This document shows, piece by piece, positions 50,702 to 59,872 of a stretch of 64,000 nt of DNA. A program made the translations under genes and the position numbers. The notes under the pieces were generated by a model. It ran no database searches. It saw only the letters and a program-made list of their open reading frames with translations, and had not been told where the DNA came from. Numbering within the stretch: the first letter of the stretch is position 1; every line of letters starts with the position of its first letter. This DNA is from JACDHG01 sp963811585 (GTDB lineage: Bacteria > Actinomycetota > Actinomycetes > Propionibacteriales > Nocardioidaceae). The stretch spans positions 62,001-126,000 of the forward strand of contig CAWERR010000003.1 of NCBI GenBank assembly GCA_963811585.1. Reading direction: 5' to 3'.

Positions 50702-52312
50702 ATGCGCACGAGCCTGACCACAGCTGTTGTTGCGGCCGCCACCGCCGGACTCTCGCTTGCCGGGGTATCCCAGATCGACGATTCCGCCCGTTCCGGTGTC
50801 GACAGCGCAGACATCAAGTCGCAGGTGGTCTCGGCCGCCGCCGACCCCGAGCTGACCGCGGCTATTGACGCCATCCTCGCCGACCCGCGGCTCACCGACT
50901 CCGCTGCCTCCGTCGTCGTCCGCGACGCGCAGACGGGTGAAGTGCTTTACGAGCGCAACCCCAACCTGCGGCTCAACCCCGCCTCGAACGCCAAGCTGTT
51001 CTCGTCCACCGCCGCCCTCGACAACCTCGGCACCGGATACACGTTCGACACCGCCGCGGTGAGTTCTGCGCCGATCCGCGGCCGCACCCTCGCGGGTGAC
51101 CTGTACTTGCAAGGCGGCGGTGACCCGACCATCCTCGCGAGCGACTACGCGTCGCTGGCCGACCAGCTGCATGACCGCGGCATCAGGAAGGTCCAGGGCA
51201 ACCTCTTCGCCGACGACTCGTTCTTCGACGAGGTGCCGCTGGGCACGGCATGGTCCTGGGACGACGAGCCCTACTACTACTCCGCGGTGACGTCGGCACT
51301 CACGGTTGCACCCGACACGGACTACGACTCCGGGACCGTCATCGTGACCGCGGCGCCAGGTGCGCGACCGGGGGCAGACCCACGGATCTCGATGACGCCC
51401 AAGACAGGCGTGCTGAGGATCGTCAACCAGGCAAGGACCACCGCCGCGGGCACCTCCGACACGCTGTCCATCGACCGTAGGCACGCCTCGAACGCCGTCA
51501 TCATCAGCGGCACGATCCCGACCGACGCCGACCCCACCGTCGACTGGGTCACCGTCCCCAACCCCACGAAGTATGCGGCCGACGTTTTCATCCGAGCGCT
51601 ACGCGCTGAGCACATCGACATCTCTGGACGCTTCAGCGAGCGCACCGCTCCCGCGTCCAGTCGCACCCTCGCCAGCCATGAGTCGATGCCAGTGAGCGAC
51701 GTGATGACGCCGTTCATGAAGCTGTCCAACAACATGCACGCCGAGGCATTGGTCAAGACGATGGGACAGGAGACAAGCGGCACCGGCAGCTGGGATGACG
51801 GGCTGGCTGTCGAGTTGGACTATGTGGCGGGAATAGGTGTCGACACATCCGGCCTCCGCCTCTCCGATGGATCCGGCCTGTCGCGCTTCGACCTCGTCAG
51901 TGCGCGCAACATCAGCGACCTGTTGGTCGCCGTGCAGGACGAGCCGTGGTTCACCGGCTGGTACGACTCGTTGCCGATTGCCGGCAACCCCGACCGCTTC
52001 GTTGGTGGCACGCTGCGGAGCCGGATGGTGGGCACCCCGGCAGCCAACAACCTGCACGGCAAGACGGGCTCCCTGACGTCGGTGAGCGCGCTGTCTGGCT
52101 ACGTCACCAACGCCGACGGGCGCGAGCTCGTCTTCTCGATGCTCACCAACAACTACCTGCTGAGCACCAAGAGCCTCGAGGACGCGCTCGGCGTCACCTT
52201 GGCGTCGTGGAGTGAGACGGACGCGGCTGCCCCGGTGAACCCGAACACCTTGCGTCGGTCGACGTCATACGGACCGGAGGGGATCGAGTGCTCGTGGGCC
52301 AAGGCCTGCTGA
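50702..52312 (+). CDS. dacB: D-alanyl-D-alanine carboxypeptidase/endopeptidase (PBP4 class)
   Basis: A 536-residue exported penicillin-binding protein. The three active-site motifs are SxxK in NPASNAKLF, SxN in KLSNNMHAE and KTG in LHGKTGSLT, with the long insertion of PBP4 between the first two. It trims peptide stems and cross-links in peptidoglycan. AGGAG lies five bases before the ATG. The preceding M15-like gene suggests a wall-remodelling pair. Confidence 0.94.
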   Translation: MRTSLTTAVVAAATAGLSLAGVSQIDDSARSGVDSADIKSQVVSAAADPELTAAIDAILADPRLTDSAASVVVRDAQTGEVLYERNPNLRLNPASNAKLFSSTAALDNLGTGYTFDTAAVSSAPIRGRTLAGDLYLQGGGDPTILASDYASLADQLHDRGIRKVQGNLFADDSFFDEVPLGTAWSWDDEPYYYSAVTSALTVAPDTDYDSGTVIVTAAPGARPGADPRISMTPKTGVLRIVNQARTTAAGTSDTLSIDRRHASNAVIISGTIPTDADPTVDWVTVPNPTKYAADVFIRALRAEHIDISGRFSERTAPASSRTLASHESMPVSDVMTPFMKLSNNMHAEALVKTMGQETSGTGSWDDGLAVELDYVAGIGVDTSGLRLSDGSGLSRFDLVSARNISDLLVAVQDEPWFTGWYDSLPIAGNPDRFVGGTLRSRMVGTPAANNLHGKTGSLTSVSALSGYVTNADGRELVFSMLTNNYLLSTKSLEDALGVTLASWSETDAAAPVNPNTLRRSTSYGPEGIECSWAKAC

Positions 52313-52328
52313 CCTGACGAGCGACCTG

Positions 52329-54194
52329 TCAGCCGAGCTGCTCGTCCACGAAGCACCACCGCCAGGCCTCACCGGCTTCGAAGCTCCGGATCACCGGATG
52401 CTGCTCAGCCTCTGAGTGCTTGGCGGCGTGCTTGCCGTACGACGAGTTGCAGCAACCGACGTGGCCGCACGACATACACAGCCGGAGGTGCACCCAGTCC
52501 AGGCCCTCGGCGAGGCATTCCTCGCAGCCGTCCGGAGTGACCGGGTCTGGTGACTCGCTGAGCTGCGTGAGGTGTTCGCACCCGGGCTGGGTGTCTGGCG
52601 CTGTGAGCTCGAACTCGGGATCGGCCTCATGCGTCCACTCCTGCCCGAGGTCGAGGATCGTCTCTTCGACGTCGATAGCCGCGATCACCCTTCGCAGCAC
52701 GTCATCGGGCACAACGCCGGCATTGCGAAGGCGGATCAGCTCGGCACGCTCGGCGTCGAGCATGGCAACCCGCAGGCGGGTGTAGGCCTCGGTCGGTGTC
52801 TCGTCGCTGCCGCCCAACCGCTCCCACATCGACTCGGCCCGCTCGAGGCTGCGCCGGCGCACCCGATCCACCACATCCTGCGAGTCGGCGTCGGTAACGA
52901 GCTCGGCAAGCCGCGCGAGCCCGGCCGCCGACGCTTGCTGCTGCACGGTCGCTGCCTGCAGCGCGTCCTCGGCTGGGTCAGGCCCGTGGAGTCCCAGGCT
53001 TCGAAGCACGCGGGGCAGCGTCGCTCCCTGCAAGAGCAGCGTCACCCCGACCACGACCAGGGCGATGAGGATCAGCACTTCGCGTACCGGGGTCTCGGCC
53101 GGCAGAACGAACGCGGCGGCCAGCGTCACCACCCCGCGCATCCCTGCCCAGGAGACAGCTGCGGGATAGGTCCAAGGCGGCTTCGGGTCGTTCCTCGCCA
53201 CCGCGGGTATCAGCCGAGGCAGGTAGGTCGCCGGGAACACCCAGATGGGCCGGACGATCATCACCGTGAGGGGTACGACGATGCAGGCCGTGACGATGGT
53301 GCTCGTCGGGAGGTCGCTGGCTCCCGCCTCGACGAGGATGCGACGTACCTGGAGGCCGATCAGCAAGAAGACCGTGTTCTCCAGCAGGAACTCGATCGTC
53401 GCCCAGTTGGTGCGCTCGAACACACGCGAGCTCGCCGACTGCAGCAGGTGGGACTTGTGGCCGATGATCAGCCCGGTGAACACGACCGCCAGCACGCCCG
53501 ACCAGCCGAGCTCCTCTGCCGCGAGGTAGGAGATGAACGGCGTGAGCAGGGAGATGGCGGTGTCGGTGATCTCGTCGTGGACATGTCGCCGCACCTTGCC
53601 GACGACGATCGCCACGGCGACGCCGATCACCGCCCCACCCAGTGCGGTGAAGAGGAACTCCGACGCGATCCCGCCCACCGTGACTCCGCCTGCGGCAGCG
53701 ACGATCGCCGTGCGCAGCGCGACCAGGGCCGTTGCGTCATTGACCAGGCTTTCGCCCTGGAGGATCGTCACCATCCGCCTCGGCATACCGACCCGACGAG
53801 CGATAGCCGTGGCAGCCACCGCATCCGGCGGCGCGACGATGGCGCCGAGCGCGAAGCCAATGGCGAGGGGCACGGGCAGCAGCCACCAGGTGACCAGTCC
53901 CACCGTCACGGTGGTGAACACGACGAGCCCGATCGACAGCAACGCGATCGGGCGCGCGTTGCGCCGGAAGTCGATCAGCGACGTCTTCAGGGCTGCCGAG
54001 TAGAGCAGAGGCGGCAGGAACCCGATGAGTGCGACCTCCGGGCTGAGCTCGACTTCAGGAATCTGCGGGATGAACGACGCGACCAGCCCGACGATGACGA
54101 GCAGGAACGGTGCCGGGATGGGGAGCGCCCGGGAGAAGCCGCTCACCAACGTCACAGTCGCAACAAGCGCGACGATCCACAGAGCCGTGTGCAC
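52329..54194 (-). CDS. CPA1 Na+/H+ antiporter fused to a UBP-type zinc finger
   Basis: 621 residues. The N-terminal 400 form a monovalent cation/proton antiporter of the NhaP/CPA1 type, with GAIVAPPDAVAATAI and GESLVNDATALVAL as the ion-binding helices. A helical cytosolic linker follows (about 420-520). The last 90 residues form a zinc-finger UBP domain: GCEHL, CEECLAEGLDWVHLRLCMSCGHVGCCNSS, then HAAKHSEAEQHPV. Related domains bind the C-terminus of ubiquitin in eukaryotes; bacteria lack ubiquitin, so the target is unknown. GTG start with GAGACT six bases upstream. Confidence 0.9.
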   Translation of the reverse strand: MHTALWIVALVATVTLVSGFSRALPIPAPFLLVIVGLVASFIPQIPEVELSPEVALIGFLPPLLYSAALKTSLIDFRRNARPIALLSIGLVVFTTVTVGLVTWWLLPVPLAIGFALGAIVAPPDAVAATAIARRVGMPRRMVTILQGESLVNDATALVALRTAIVAAAGGVTVGGIASEFLFTALGGAVIGVAVAIVVGKVRRHVHDEITDTAISLLTPFISYLAAEELGWSGVLAVVFTGLIIGHKSHLLQSASSRVFERTNWATIEFLLENTVFLLIGLQVRRILVEAGASDLPTSTIVTACIVVPLTVMIVRPIWVFPATYLPRLIPAVARNDPKPPWTYPAAVSWAGMRGVVTLAAAFVLPAETPVREVLILIALVVVGVTLLLQGATLPRVLRSLGLHGPDPAEDALQAATVQQQASAAGLARLAELVTDADSQDVVDRVRRRSLERAESMWERLGGSDETPTEAYTRLRVAMLDAERAELIRLRNAGVVPDDVLRRVIAAIDVEETILDLGQEWTHEADPEFELTAPDTQPGCEHLTQLSESPDPVTPDGCEECLAEGLDWVHLRLCMSCGHVGCCNSSYGKHAAKHSEAEQHPVIRSFEAGEAWRWCFVDEQLG

Positions 54195-54267
54195 GGGTGC
54201 AGTCTCCCACCGGCCAGAAGTGACTCAGAACCTGTCTCGCCGCGGCCGTGCACACGTCAACAAAGTC

Positions 54268-54303
54268 CTGAGCCCCGAACTCATCAGCGAGTTCGGGGCT
54301 CAG
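54268..54303. terminator. Terminator after the M6 peptidase gene
   Basis: A 15-bp perfect stem (CTGAGCCCCGAACTC with GAGTTCGGGGCTCAG) and a six-base loop, 20 bp past the stop of the M6 gene. On the minus strand a moderately T-rich stretch follows. Confidence 0.75.
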
Positions 54304-54323
54304 GGTCAGGTGTCGCGGACGCG

Positions 54324-56603
54324 TCAGTGGTGCCGTCGGAACGTCACGTGGACCTGCATCTCAGCGCCCTTCTTGGACGTACCCGAGACGGCGATCCTGA
54401 CGCCCGTACCGTCGACGATCGTCGACGACCACGGGTTCTCGCTCGACCAGTACCGGTTCGGGTCACGGTCGTCGAACACCGGGATCGGCTTGCTCGACGG
54501 GACCCTCACCGGGTTGCCGTTGCGGTGGAACGTCACGGCGTCGGTCTTCTCCTGACCGAACGTCGCGTCGAACGGCTGACGACGGTTGCCGAGCAGCACG
54601 CCGTCGGCGAACTTGATCGCCTTCGGACGAGCATCGACAGGCAGCACCAGACCGTGTCCGGGATGCTCCGACGTGTTGTTGTCACCGTACGAGTCGTCTA
54701 CCAGCCAGATGAGCAGACCGTTCTGGTAGGGGAACCGCTCCACCCAGTCGGGCTTGGTGTTCGTGAAACCGAAGTTGTACGGGCCGGTCTTGAGCGTCTC
54801 GTCATAGCCGGAGTAGACGCGGTTCTCGGCGAGGTAGTACTTCTGCGTCACCTTGGTGACCGTGCCGTCCATCCGGGTGAAACCCTTCGCGGTCCAACCG
54901 TTGTCGCCGGACTCCACATCGTCGGTCCATACCGGCGCACCGTTGACGGTGAGCACGATGTCGTCGAGGAAGGGACCGTCGAGGTGCAGGCCGCCATCTG
55001 TGGCGTACCGGAAGCGGAACTGCACCGTCTCACCGGCGTACGGCGTCAGGTCATAGGAGATGTCCGTCCAGTCCGACGTCGCGCTGATCGGGTCACCGGC
55101 GTCGGCCCACGTGGCTCCGCCGTCGGTCGAGACCTCACCGTAGAGGTAGTCGTATCCCTCTTCGATCTCATAGAACGCCTTCGCGGACAGCGTTGCCGTG
55201 GTGGCGTCCGTCAGGTCGACCTCGCGGGTGAGTGTCGTGTTGAGGTCGTCAGCACTGCCACCCCACCACTCGTACGAACCGGAGAACGGCGTGTTGTACT
55301 CCGTGGTCGTGGTCTTGTTCGGAAGGTGCACTAAGACCGCCTGCGACTTCTTGCCAGCCCGGTCAGCCGGTCCGAGCTTGGCGCGCGCGTCACGGCCGTA
55401 AGTGACCTCGCTGTAGTCGAGCCAGCCGAGCTGCAGCTTCTCCCATGCACCCATGTAGCCAGGCGTCGTTCCGATGGAGTCTTCGCCGTGGTTGAGCCAG
55501 GAGCCGCCGCTCATCAGGGTCCAGAATCCGGTGCCGTTGTCGCCACCGGCGGTGTCGTAGAGGTCGGGCAGACCGAGGTCGTGGCCGAACTCGTGCGCGA
55601 ACACACCAAGCCCGCCGTTCTCCGGCTCGGTCGTGTAGTCGCCGATCCAGATCCCGGTGTCGCCGATCGGCACGCCGCCCTTGAGGTTCCCCTCTGGGCC
55701 GGTCCTGCCGGCGTCACTTTGGAACGCGTACCAACGGTGCGACCAGATGGCGTTGACGCCTTGCGCGCCGCCACCGGCCTCTTCGCCCTCACCAGCGTGA
55801 ATGGCCTGGAAGTGGTCGATGTAGCCGTCGGACTCGTTGAAGTCGCCGTCGAGGTCATAGTCGTAGCGGTCCCACTTGTCGAAGTCGGCGAGCTCTTCCT
55901 TGATCTCGTCGACTGACTTTCCGGCCGCCACCTGCGCGTCGTACCACGCCTTTGCGGTGTCCTTGATGAAGTTCCAGTAGCCATCGGCGTTGTTTCGCGC
56001 GCCGTAGCGAGCCTCGTTGTACGGCACCCGCACCCAGTCGCTGACCTCACCCGTGGCGAGGAACCGGCCGTTGGACTGGCGGAGGTAGAAGTTCTTGAAC
56101 GACTCGCCCTCGCCGAACATCAGGTCTTCGTAGTGGGCCTTGTCGAAGTTCGGCTCCCAGTACGTCGAGTTGTCGTCGGTGGCGTTGCCGTCCCAGTTAC
56201 GGTCTGGCTCGGGGATCTGGCCGGCGACCGGCCCTGGGGTCGCGTCGAAGCGCGGATCCACCTGTGTGCCGAAGTCGACGAGGATGTTGAAGATCGACTC
56301 CTGGCGCTCAATGCCGTATTCGACGTACTGATCGCCGAGTTTGATGGCCTGTCCGCCCTTGTGCTGCACGACATCCGCCTTGCCCTTGAGCATGGCGCTG
56401 ATCGCCTTCTCGCGGAGGGCGTCACGCTTGTCGGCGAACTTGTTGGGGAAGTTGTCTTGCTGGCGCGGGCCTTCGACCGGGCCTGGTTCGGGGGCGGGCG
56501 CAACCTCTACGGGCGGTGATGCTCCTGCCGGCGGGTTCAGCATCGGCACGGCGAGCGCTGCGGCCGCCAAGCCGATCAAGACGCTGGTGCTGCGTCGTCT
56601 CAC
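54324..56603 (-). CDS. Secreted M6 (immune inhibitor A) metalloprotease
   Basis: About 759 residues. Signal peptide (VLIGLAAAALAVPML), prodomain, and an M6 catalytic domain with HEFGHDLGLPDLYD (HExxHxxGxxH/D zinc site) and GFWTLMSGGSW. Two C-terminal beta-sandwich domains follow; one contains LHLDGPFLDDIVLTVNG. The open frame reaches 56711, but AGGAGG four bases before the GTG at 56603 and the start of the signal peptide fix the start. It is one of several large exported hydrolases in this window. Confidence 0.9.
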   Translation of the reverse strand: MRRRSTSVLIGLAAAALAVPMLNPPAGASPPVEVAPAPEPGPVEGPRQQDNFPNKFADKRDALREKAISAMLKGKADVVQHKGGQAIKLGDQYVEYGIERQESIFNILVDFGTQVDPRFDATPGPVAGQIPEPDRNWDGNATDDNSTYWEPNFDKAHYEDLMFGEGESFKNFYLRQSNGRFLATGEVSDWVRVPYNEARYGARNNADGYWNFIKDTAKAWYDAQVAAGKSVDEIKEELADFDKWDRYDYDLDGDFNESDGYIDHFQAIHAGEGEEAGGGAQGVNAIWSHRWYAFQSDAGRTGPEGNLKGGVPIGDTGIWIGDYTTEPENGGLGVFAHEFGHDLGLPDLYDTAGGDNGTGFWTLMSGGSWLNHGEDSIGTTPGYMGAWEKLQLGWLDYSEVTYGRDARAKLGPADRAGKKSQAVLVHLPNKTTTTEYNTPFSGSYEWWGGSADDLNTTLTREVDLTDATTATLSAKAFYEIEEGYDYLYGEVSTDGGATWADAGDPISATSDWTDISYDLTPYAGETVQFRFRYATDGGLHLDGPFLDDIVLTVNGAPVWTDDVESGDNGWTAKGFTRMDGTVTKVTQKYYLAENRVYSGYDETLKTGPYNFGFTNTKPDWVERFPYQNGLLIWLVDDSYGDNNTSEHPGHGLVLPVDARPKAIKFADGVLLGNRRQPFDATFGQEKTDAVTFHRNGNPVRVPSSKPIPVFDDRDPNRYWSSENPWSSTIVDGTGVRIAVSGTSKKGAEMQVHVTFRRHH

Positions 56604-56733
56604 GGATCCTCCTGGGACTTGAGTGGGTGCGCCCCGGCCGCGGTCGACCACGTGAGGAGGGGCCGCGAGAACGGAGGCATTGGCGGGTGGGCCAAACAGG
56701 GACCTTCTCACGGCTTTTGTGCGATGTCGAGGG

Positions 56734-56765
56734 TTACGGACTCGCGAATTCGCGACACTCCGTAA
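56734..56765. promoter_or_regulatory. 32-bp imperfect palindrome upstream of the M6 protease gene
   Basis: TCGCGAATTCGCGA at the centre is a perfect 14-bp palindrome, flanked by TTACGGA and TCCGTAA. It lies about 130 bp before the protease start and after the stop of the next gene, so it is probably an operator for the protease. A TTGACA string (56766) adjoins it on the plus strand. Confidence 0.55.
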
Positions 56766-56811
56766 TTGACAGCCTTACGTAAAGTAACGAAAGGGTGTTG
56801 AAGCCCCGATG

Positions 56812-57225
56812 TCAGAACTTGTCGCGACCTCGCCGCAGCTGGGCGCTCAAACTCCTGGCCGACTCGATGGCCTTGCGCTTCTTCGACGCCTCGGCCTGCT
56901 TGGCTCGGAATTGGTCAGGGGTCATCATTTTGGTCAGGTTGGCGTCTGCGATCAGGTCGGCAACCGGAGTCGTGGTCACCGGGTATGCCGTCACCGCCTT
57001 GCCGCCGCTGAACACCACCCAGTACGTCGCACCCTCGTGCATGACCTTCAAGATCGCGCCCTCAACGACGGTGTCGGCGTGGTTGAGCGCGGTGCGGCGC
57101 GCTCCCTGGGCCGCGAAGGTTCGTTGCGCCGCGGCGGTGGCGGGAGCGGCGACGTGTTTCCAGACCAACTGGGCCTGCGGGCCGTACTTGACCAGCTTGG
57201 TGCCCACTGGCTTGATCCAGCCCAT
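56812..57225 (-). CDS. Hypothetical basic protein
   Basis: 137 residues starting at the ATG of MGWIKPVGTKLVKYGPQAQLVWKH; the longer open frame upstream is repeat sequence. The core (VVEGAILKVMHEGATYWVVFSGGKAVTAYP) has a small beta domain, and the C-terminus is a basic helix (KQAEASKKRKAIESAR). No family recognised. TACGAT at 57276-57281 (minus) could be its -10. Confidence 0.55.
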   Translation of the reverse strand: MGWIKPVGTKLVKYGPQAQLVWKHVAAPATAAAQRTFAAQGARRTALNHADTVVEGAILKVMHEGATYWVVFSGGKAVTAYPVTTTPVADLIADANLTKMMTPDQFRAKQAEASKKRKAIESARSLSAQLRRGRDKF

Positions 57226-57296
57226 TGCCGCCCACTCTTCCGTAAGACGTTCCCGCAAAACTGCGAGTCGCCCCCATCGTAGAAGCCGCAGCCTCC

Positions 57297-57646
57297 GGTC
57301 GAGCCTCGAAGCCGCCGGTCGAGCCCGTCGAGACCCCGGCATCGGTCCAGCCTGTCGAGACTTTGCCGGTCGAGCTGCGGTACGCCGGTCGAGCTGCTAC
57401 ACGGCGGTCGAGCTGCTACACGGCGGTCGAGCATGTCGAGACCCCGGCGGTCGCCGGCGGTTGTGTTCGTGGTGAAAGAGCGCAGCAACGACAAGCGTTT
57501 CGCTGATGGTTGCGTCGCGTCGGCGACTGCAGCTGTACGGCGGTCGAGCTTGTCGAGACCCTCTCTCCGGCGGTCGAGCATGTCGAGACCCCGGTGACTC
57601 GACAAGCTCGATCAGCGGAACCAACGCGATCTCGACACGCTCGACC
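57297..57646. repeat. Cluster of dispersed GGTCGAGC-N-TGTCGAGACC repeats
   Basis: Full copies of the 19-bp unit stand at 57317-57335, 57425-57443, 57542-57560 and 57572-57590; a diverged copy at 57344-57362; truncated copies begin at about 57297, 57368, 57387 and 57406; inverted relatives are near 57597-57612 and 57628-57646. Most are preceded by CGGC or CCGG. The interval has no gene. It looks like a small dispersed intergenic repeat family with imperfect dyad symmetry (outer GGTC/GACC, a TCGA in each half). Confidence 0.85.
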
Positions 57647-57724
57647 ACCACAAGACCAAACGAAAGTCTCGAAAAGCCTTGTGAATAAGGGGATCTGAGC
57701 TTCAGAACTGTCGGCGGCCACCGA

Positions 57725-57730
57725 TAGATT
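57725..57730 (+). promoter_or_regulatory. -10 element of the DUF222/HNH gene, leaderless
   Basis: TAGATT, seven bases before the ATG at 57738. Confidence 0.6.
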
Positions 57731-57737
57731 CAGTCCC

Positions 57738-59178
57738 ATGTTCGACACCGACACCGACCGCAGCAACCTCGACGCAGACGCCACCCTGCGACACATCAGA
57801 GCAATGCAAGCATCGGCGCAGCGTGCCGAGGTCGCGATCTTGGAAGACGCCGCCCACTGGGCCGACCTCCACGGCGTCCTCGAACCGACCGAGTTTGCGC
57901 TACCCGGAGTCGAACAGATGCTCCCACTCGGCGGCGACGGCACCCCCGAAGTGTCCGAGTTCTGCCCCGCCGAACTCGGCGCCGAACTCGCCATCTCCCC
58001 CAACTCCGCCGCCAGGCTCATCGGGGACGCCCTCGACCTGCGCCACCGCCTCCCCCGACTCTGGGCGCGGATCCGGGCCGGTGAGGTCAAACCCTGGATC
58101 GGACGCCAGATCGCCACCGACACCCGCGACGTCTCCCTAGAGACCGCGGCCGTGGTGGACCGGCGGGTCGCCAAATACGCCCACTCGCTGACCTGGGGAC
58201 GCCTCGCCAAAGTCGTCCAGGCCGCGATCATCGACACCGACCCCGACTACGCCCGCGAACGCGAAGAATCCCACCGCCGCAACCGCGGGTGTCTGGCTCA
58301 ACCCGGCCGACGCCACCGGCACCATCACCGGCGCCTTCGCCGCCGCCGGACCCGACGCCCTGCGCTTCGACGCCGGACTCAACCGCACCGCCGACGCCCT
58401 CGCCGACTGCTCGGCGATTCGGACAGCAAAGACATCCGCCGGTCCAAAGCCCTCGGCATCCTCGCCAACCCCCAGCTCACCATGGACCTCTACGCCACCG
58501 CCACCGTGTCGCCGGTCGAGCCTGTCGAGACCCACGACGACGACCTGCCGACGCCGGCACCGTCGCCGGTCGAGCCTGTCGAGACCCCGATCTCGATCAC
58601 CAACGACCAGCTGCCGACGGCGTTCGTGCGGGGAGTCAGCATCAAAATCGACCCCCGACCCAAAGCCGTCCTCTACGTCCACCTGACCAAGGAATCCCTG
58701 GACTCCGGTGACGGAGTGGCCCGGGTGGAAGGGATCGGACCCGTCAGCATCGACCAAGCCAAACAATGGCTCGGCGACTGCACCATCAGCATCAAACCCG
58801 TGATCGACGTTGCCGGGATCGCACCCGTCGACGCCTACGAAATCCCCGACCAGATGCGCGAAGCCGTCCACCTCATCACCCCCACCGACGTGTTCCCCTT
58901 CGCGTCGAGCACAAGCCGCCAGATGGACCTCGACCACACCACCCATCCCGGTCTCGACAAGCTCGACCGGCGGCGGACTCGACCGACGGAAGGCGGTGGA
59001 CCACCCGGCCAAACCGGGATCGGGAAACTCGGACCCCTGACCCGACGACCACCACCGAATCAAGACCCACAGCCGATGGCAAGTCAAACAACCCTTCCCC
59101 GGCATCTACCTATGGCGATCACCCCACGGCAGATACTGGCTCGTCGACCACACCGGCACCCACCGCCTCAGCGCCTAA
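57738..59178 (+). CDS. DUF222 / HNH-nuclease-type protein (about three frameshifts)
   Basis: The N-terminal half is DUF222 (LRHIRAMQASAQRAEVAILEDA ... GRQIATDTRDVSLETAAVVD). The C-terminal half carries the HNH-like fold: DLDHTTHP, then GKLGPLTRR, HRIKTHSRW and PFPGIYLWRSPHGRYWLVDHTGTHRL in the repaired frame, with the stop at 59176-59178. Shifts lie near 58288, 58405 and 59045. Many copies occur in related genomes and their biological role is unclear. This copy contains two direct and one inverted copy of the dispersed 19-bp repeat in frame. Confidence 0.8.
58514..58532 (+). repeat. In-frame copy of the 19-bp repeat
   Basis: GGTCGAGCCTGTCGAGACC inside the DUF222/HNH gene, translated as part of SPVEPVETH. 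Confidence 0.9.
58568..58586 (+). repeat. In-frame copy of the 19-bp repeat
   Basis: Identical to the copy 54 bp upstream and in the same frame, translated as part of SPVEPVETP. The 54-bp spacing is a multiple of three. Confidence 0.9.
58950..58968 (-). repeat. Inverted in-frame copy of the 19-bp repeat
   Basis: GGTCTCGACAAGCTCGACC in the plus-strand reading, translated as part of GLDKLDRRR, at the edge of the HNH-like region. Confidence 0.9.
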
Positions 59179-59196
59179 CCCTCCGCAACAACAACA

Positions 59197-59232
59197 CCCC
59201 GACCAAGCCGCCTAACAAGCGGCCCGTCGGGG
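59197..59232. terminator. Terminator-like hairpin after the DUF222/HNH gene
   Basis: Two nested stems, CCCCGAC with GTCGGGG outside and GCCGC with GCGGC inside, between the repaired HNH stop and the end of the convergent DJ-1 gene. Confidence 0.6.
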
Positions 59233-59252
59233 TGCAGTTGTGGGCCTAGTAG

Positions 59253-59792
59253 TTAGGCGAAGGCCTTCACAAACGTCGCGCAGAACGCTTCCAGGTCGTC
59301 AGGCTTTCGGCTCGTGACCAAACCGCTGTCGTGGACGACTTCCTCGTCGACCCAGTTGGCTCCGGCGTTGGTGAGGTCTGTCCGCAGACTCGGCCACGAC
59401 GTCACTGTCTTGCCGGACACCACGCCAGCCTCGATCAGTGTCCAAGGCGCGTGGCAGATCGCAGCAACCGGCTTGTCCGCCTCGAAGAAGCCGCGGATGA
59501 AGGCAACGGCGTTCTCGTCGAGGCGCAGGGCATCGGGGTTGGCCACGCCACCGGGCAGCACCAGAGCGTCATAGTCGTCGACCGAGACAGCATCGAATGT
59601 CGCATCGACGTCGAAGGTGTCGGCCTTGTCGAGGTGGTTGTACGCCTGAACTTCGCCTGGCTTGGACGACAGGAGCTTGGGTGTCCCGCCGGCCTCCTCG
59701 ACGGCCTTCCACGGCTCGGTCAGCTCGATCTGCTCGATCCCTTCACCGGCGGTTGCGAACGCGATCGTCTTGCCCTCCAGCACTCCACTCAT
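59253..59792 (-). CDS. DJ-1/PfpI-family type 1 glutamine-amidotransferase-like protein
   Basis: 179 residues with the nucleophile elbow AICHAPW (Cys about 113), the conserved Glu early (EGIEQIELTEP) and LVLPGGVANPD. It resembles the YhbO/PfpI stress proteins; glyoxalase or deglycase-type activity is reported for relatives and remains debated. GAGGAGGA stands before the ATG. Confidence 0.9.
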   Translation of the reverse strand: MSGVLEGKTIAFATAGEGIEQIELTEPWKAVEEAGGTPKLLSSKPGEVQAYNHLDKADTFDVDATFDAVSVDDYDALVLPGGVANPDALRLDENAVAFIRGFFEADKPVAAICHAPWTLIEAGVVSGKTVTSWPSLRTDLTNAGANWVDEEVVHDSGLVTSRKPDDLEAFCATFVKAFA

Positions 59793-59872
59793 GTCGTCCT
59801 CCTCGTTGTATCGGTATCTAAGAACCTGTCCCCGTCAACGCCTGGTTCAAACCTGCCATCGGACGGAACCGT

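Noticed and set aside
57297..57646. CRISPR array
   Set aside because: Repeat units are 19 bp, irregularly spaced, partly inverted and truncated, with no uniform spacers and no cas genes.
57738..59178. Homing endonuclease or intron-encoded HNH element
   Set aside because: DUF222 fusion, own leaderless promoter and lack of a split host gene indicate an ordinary member of the DUF222/HNH family.
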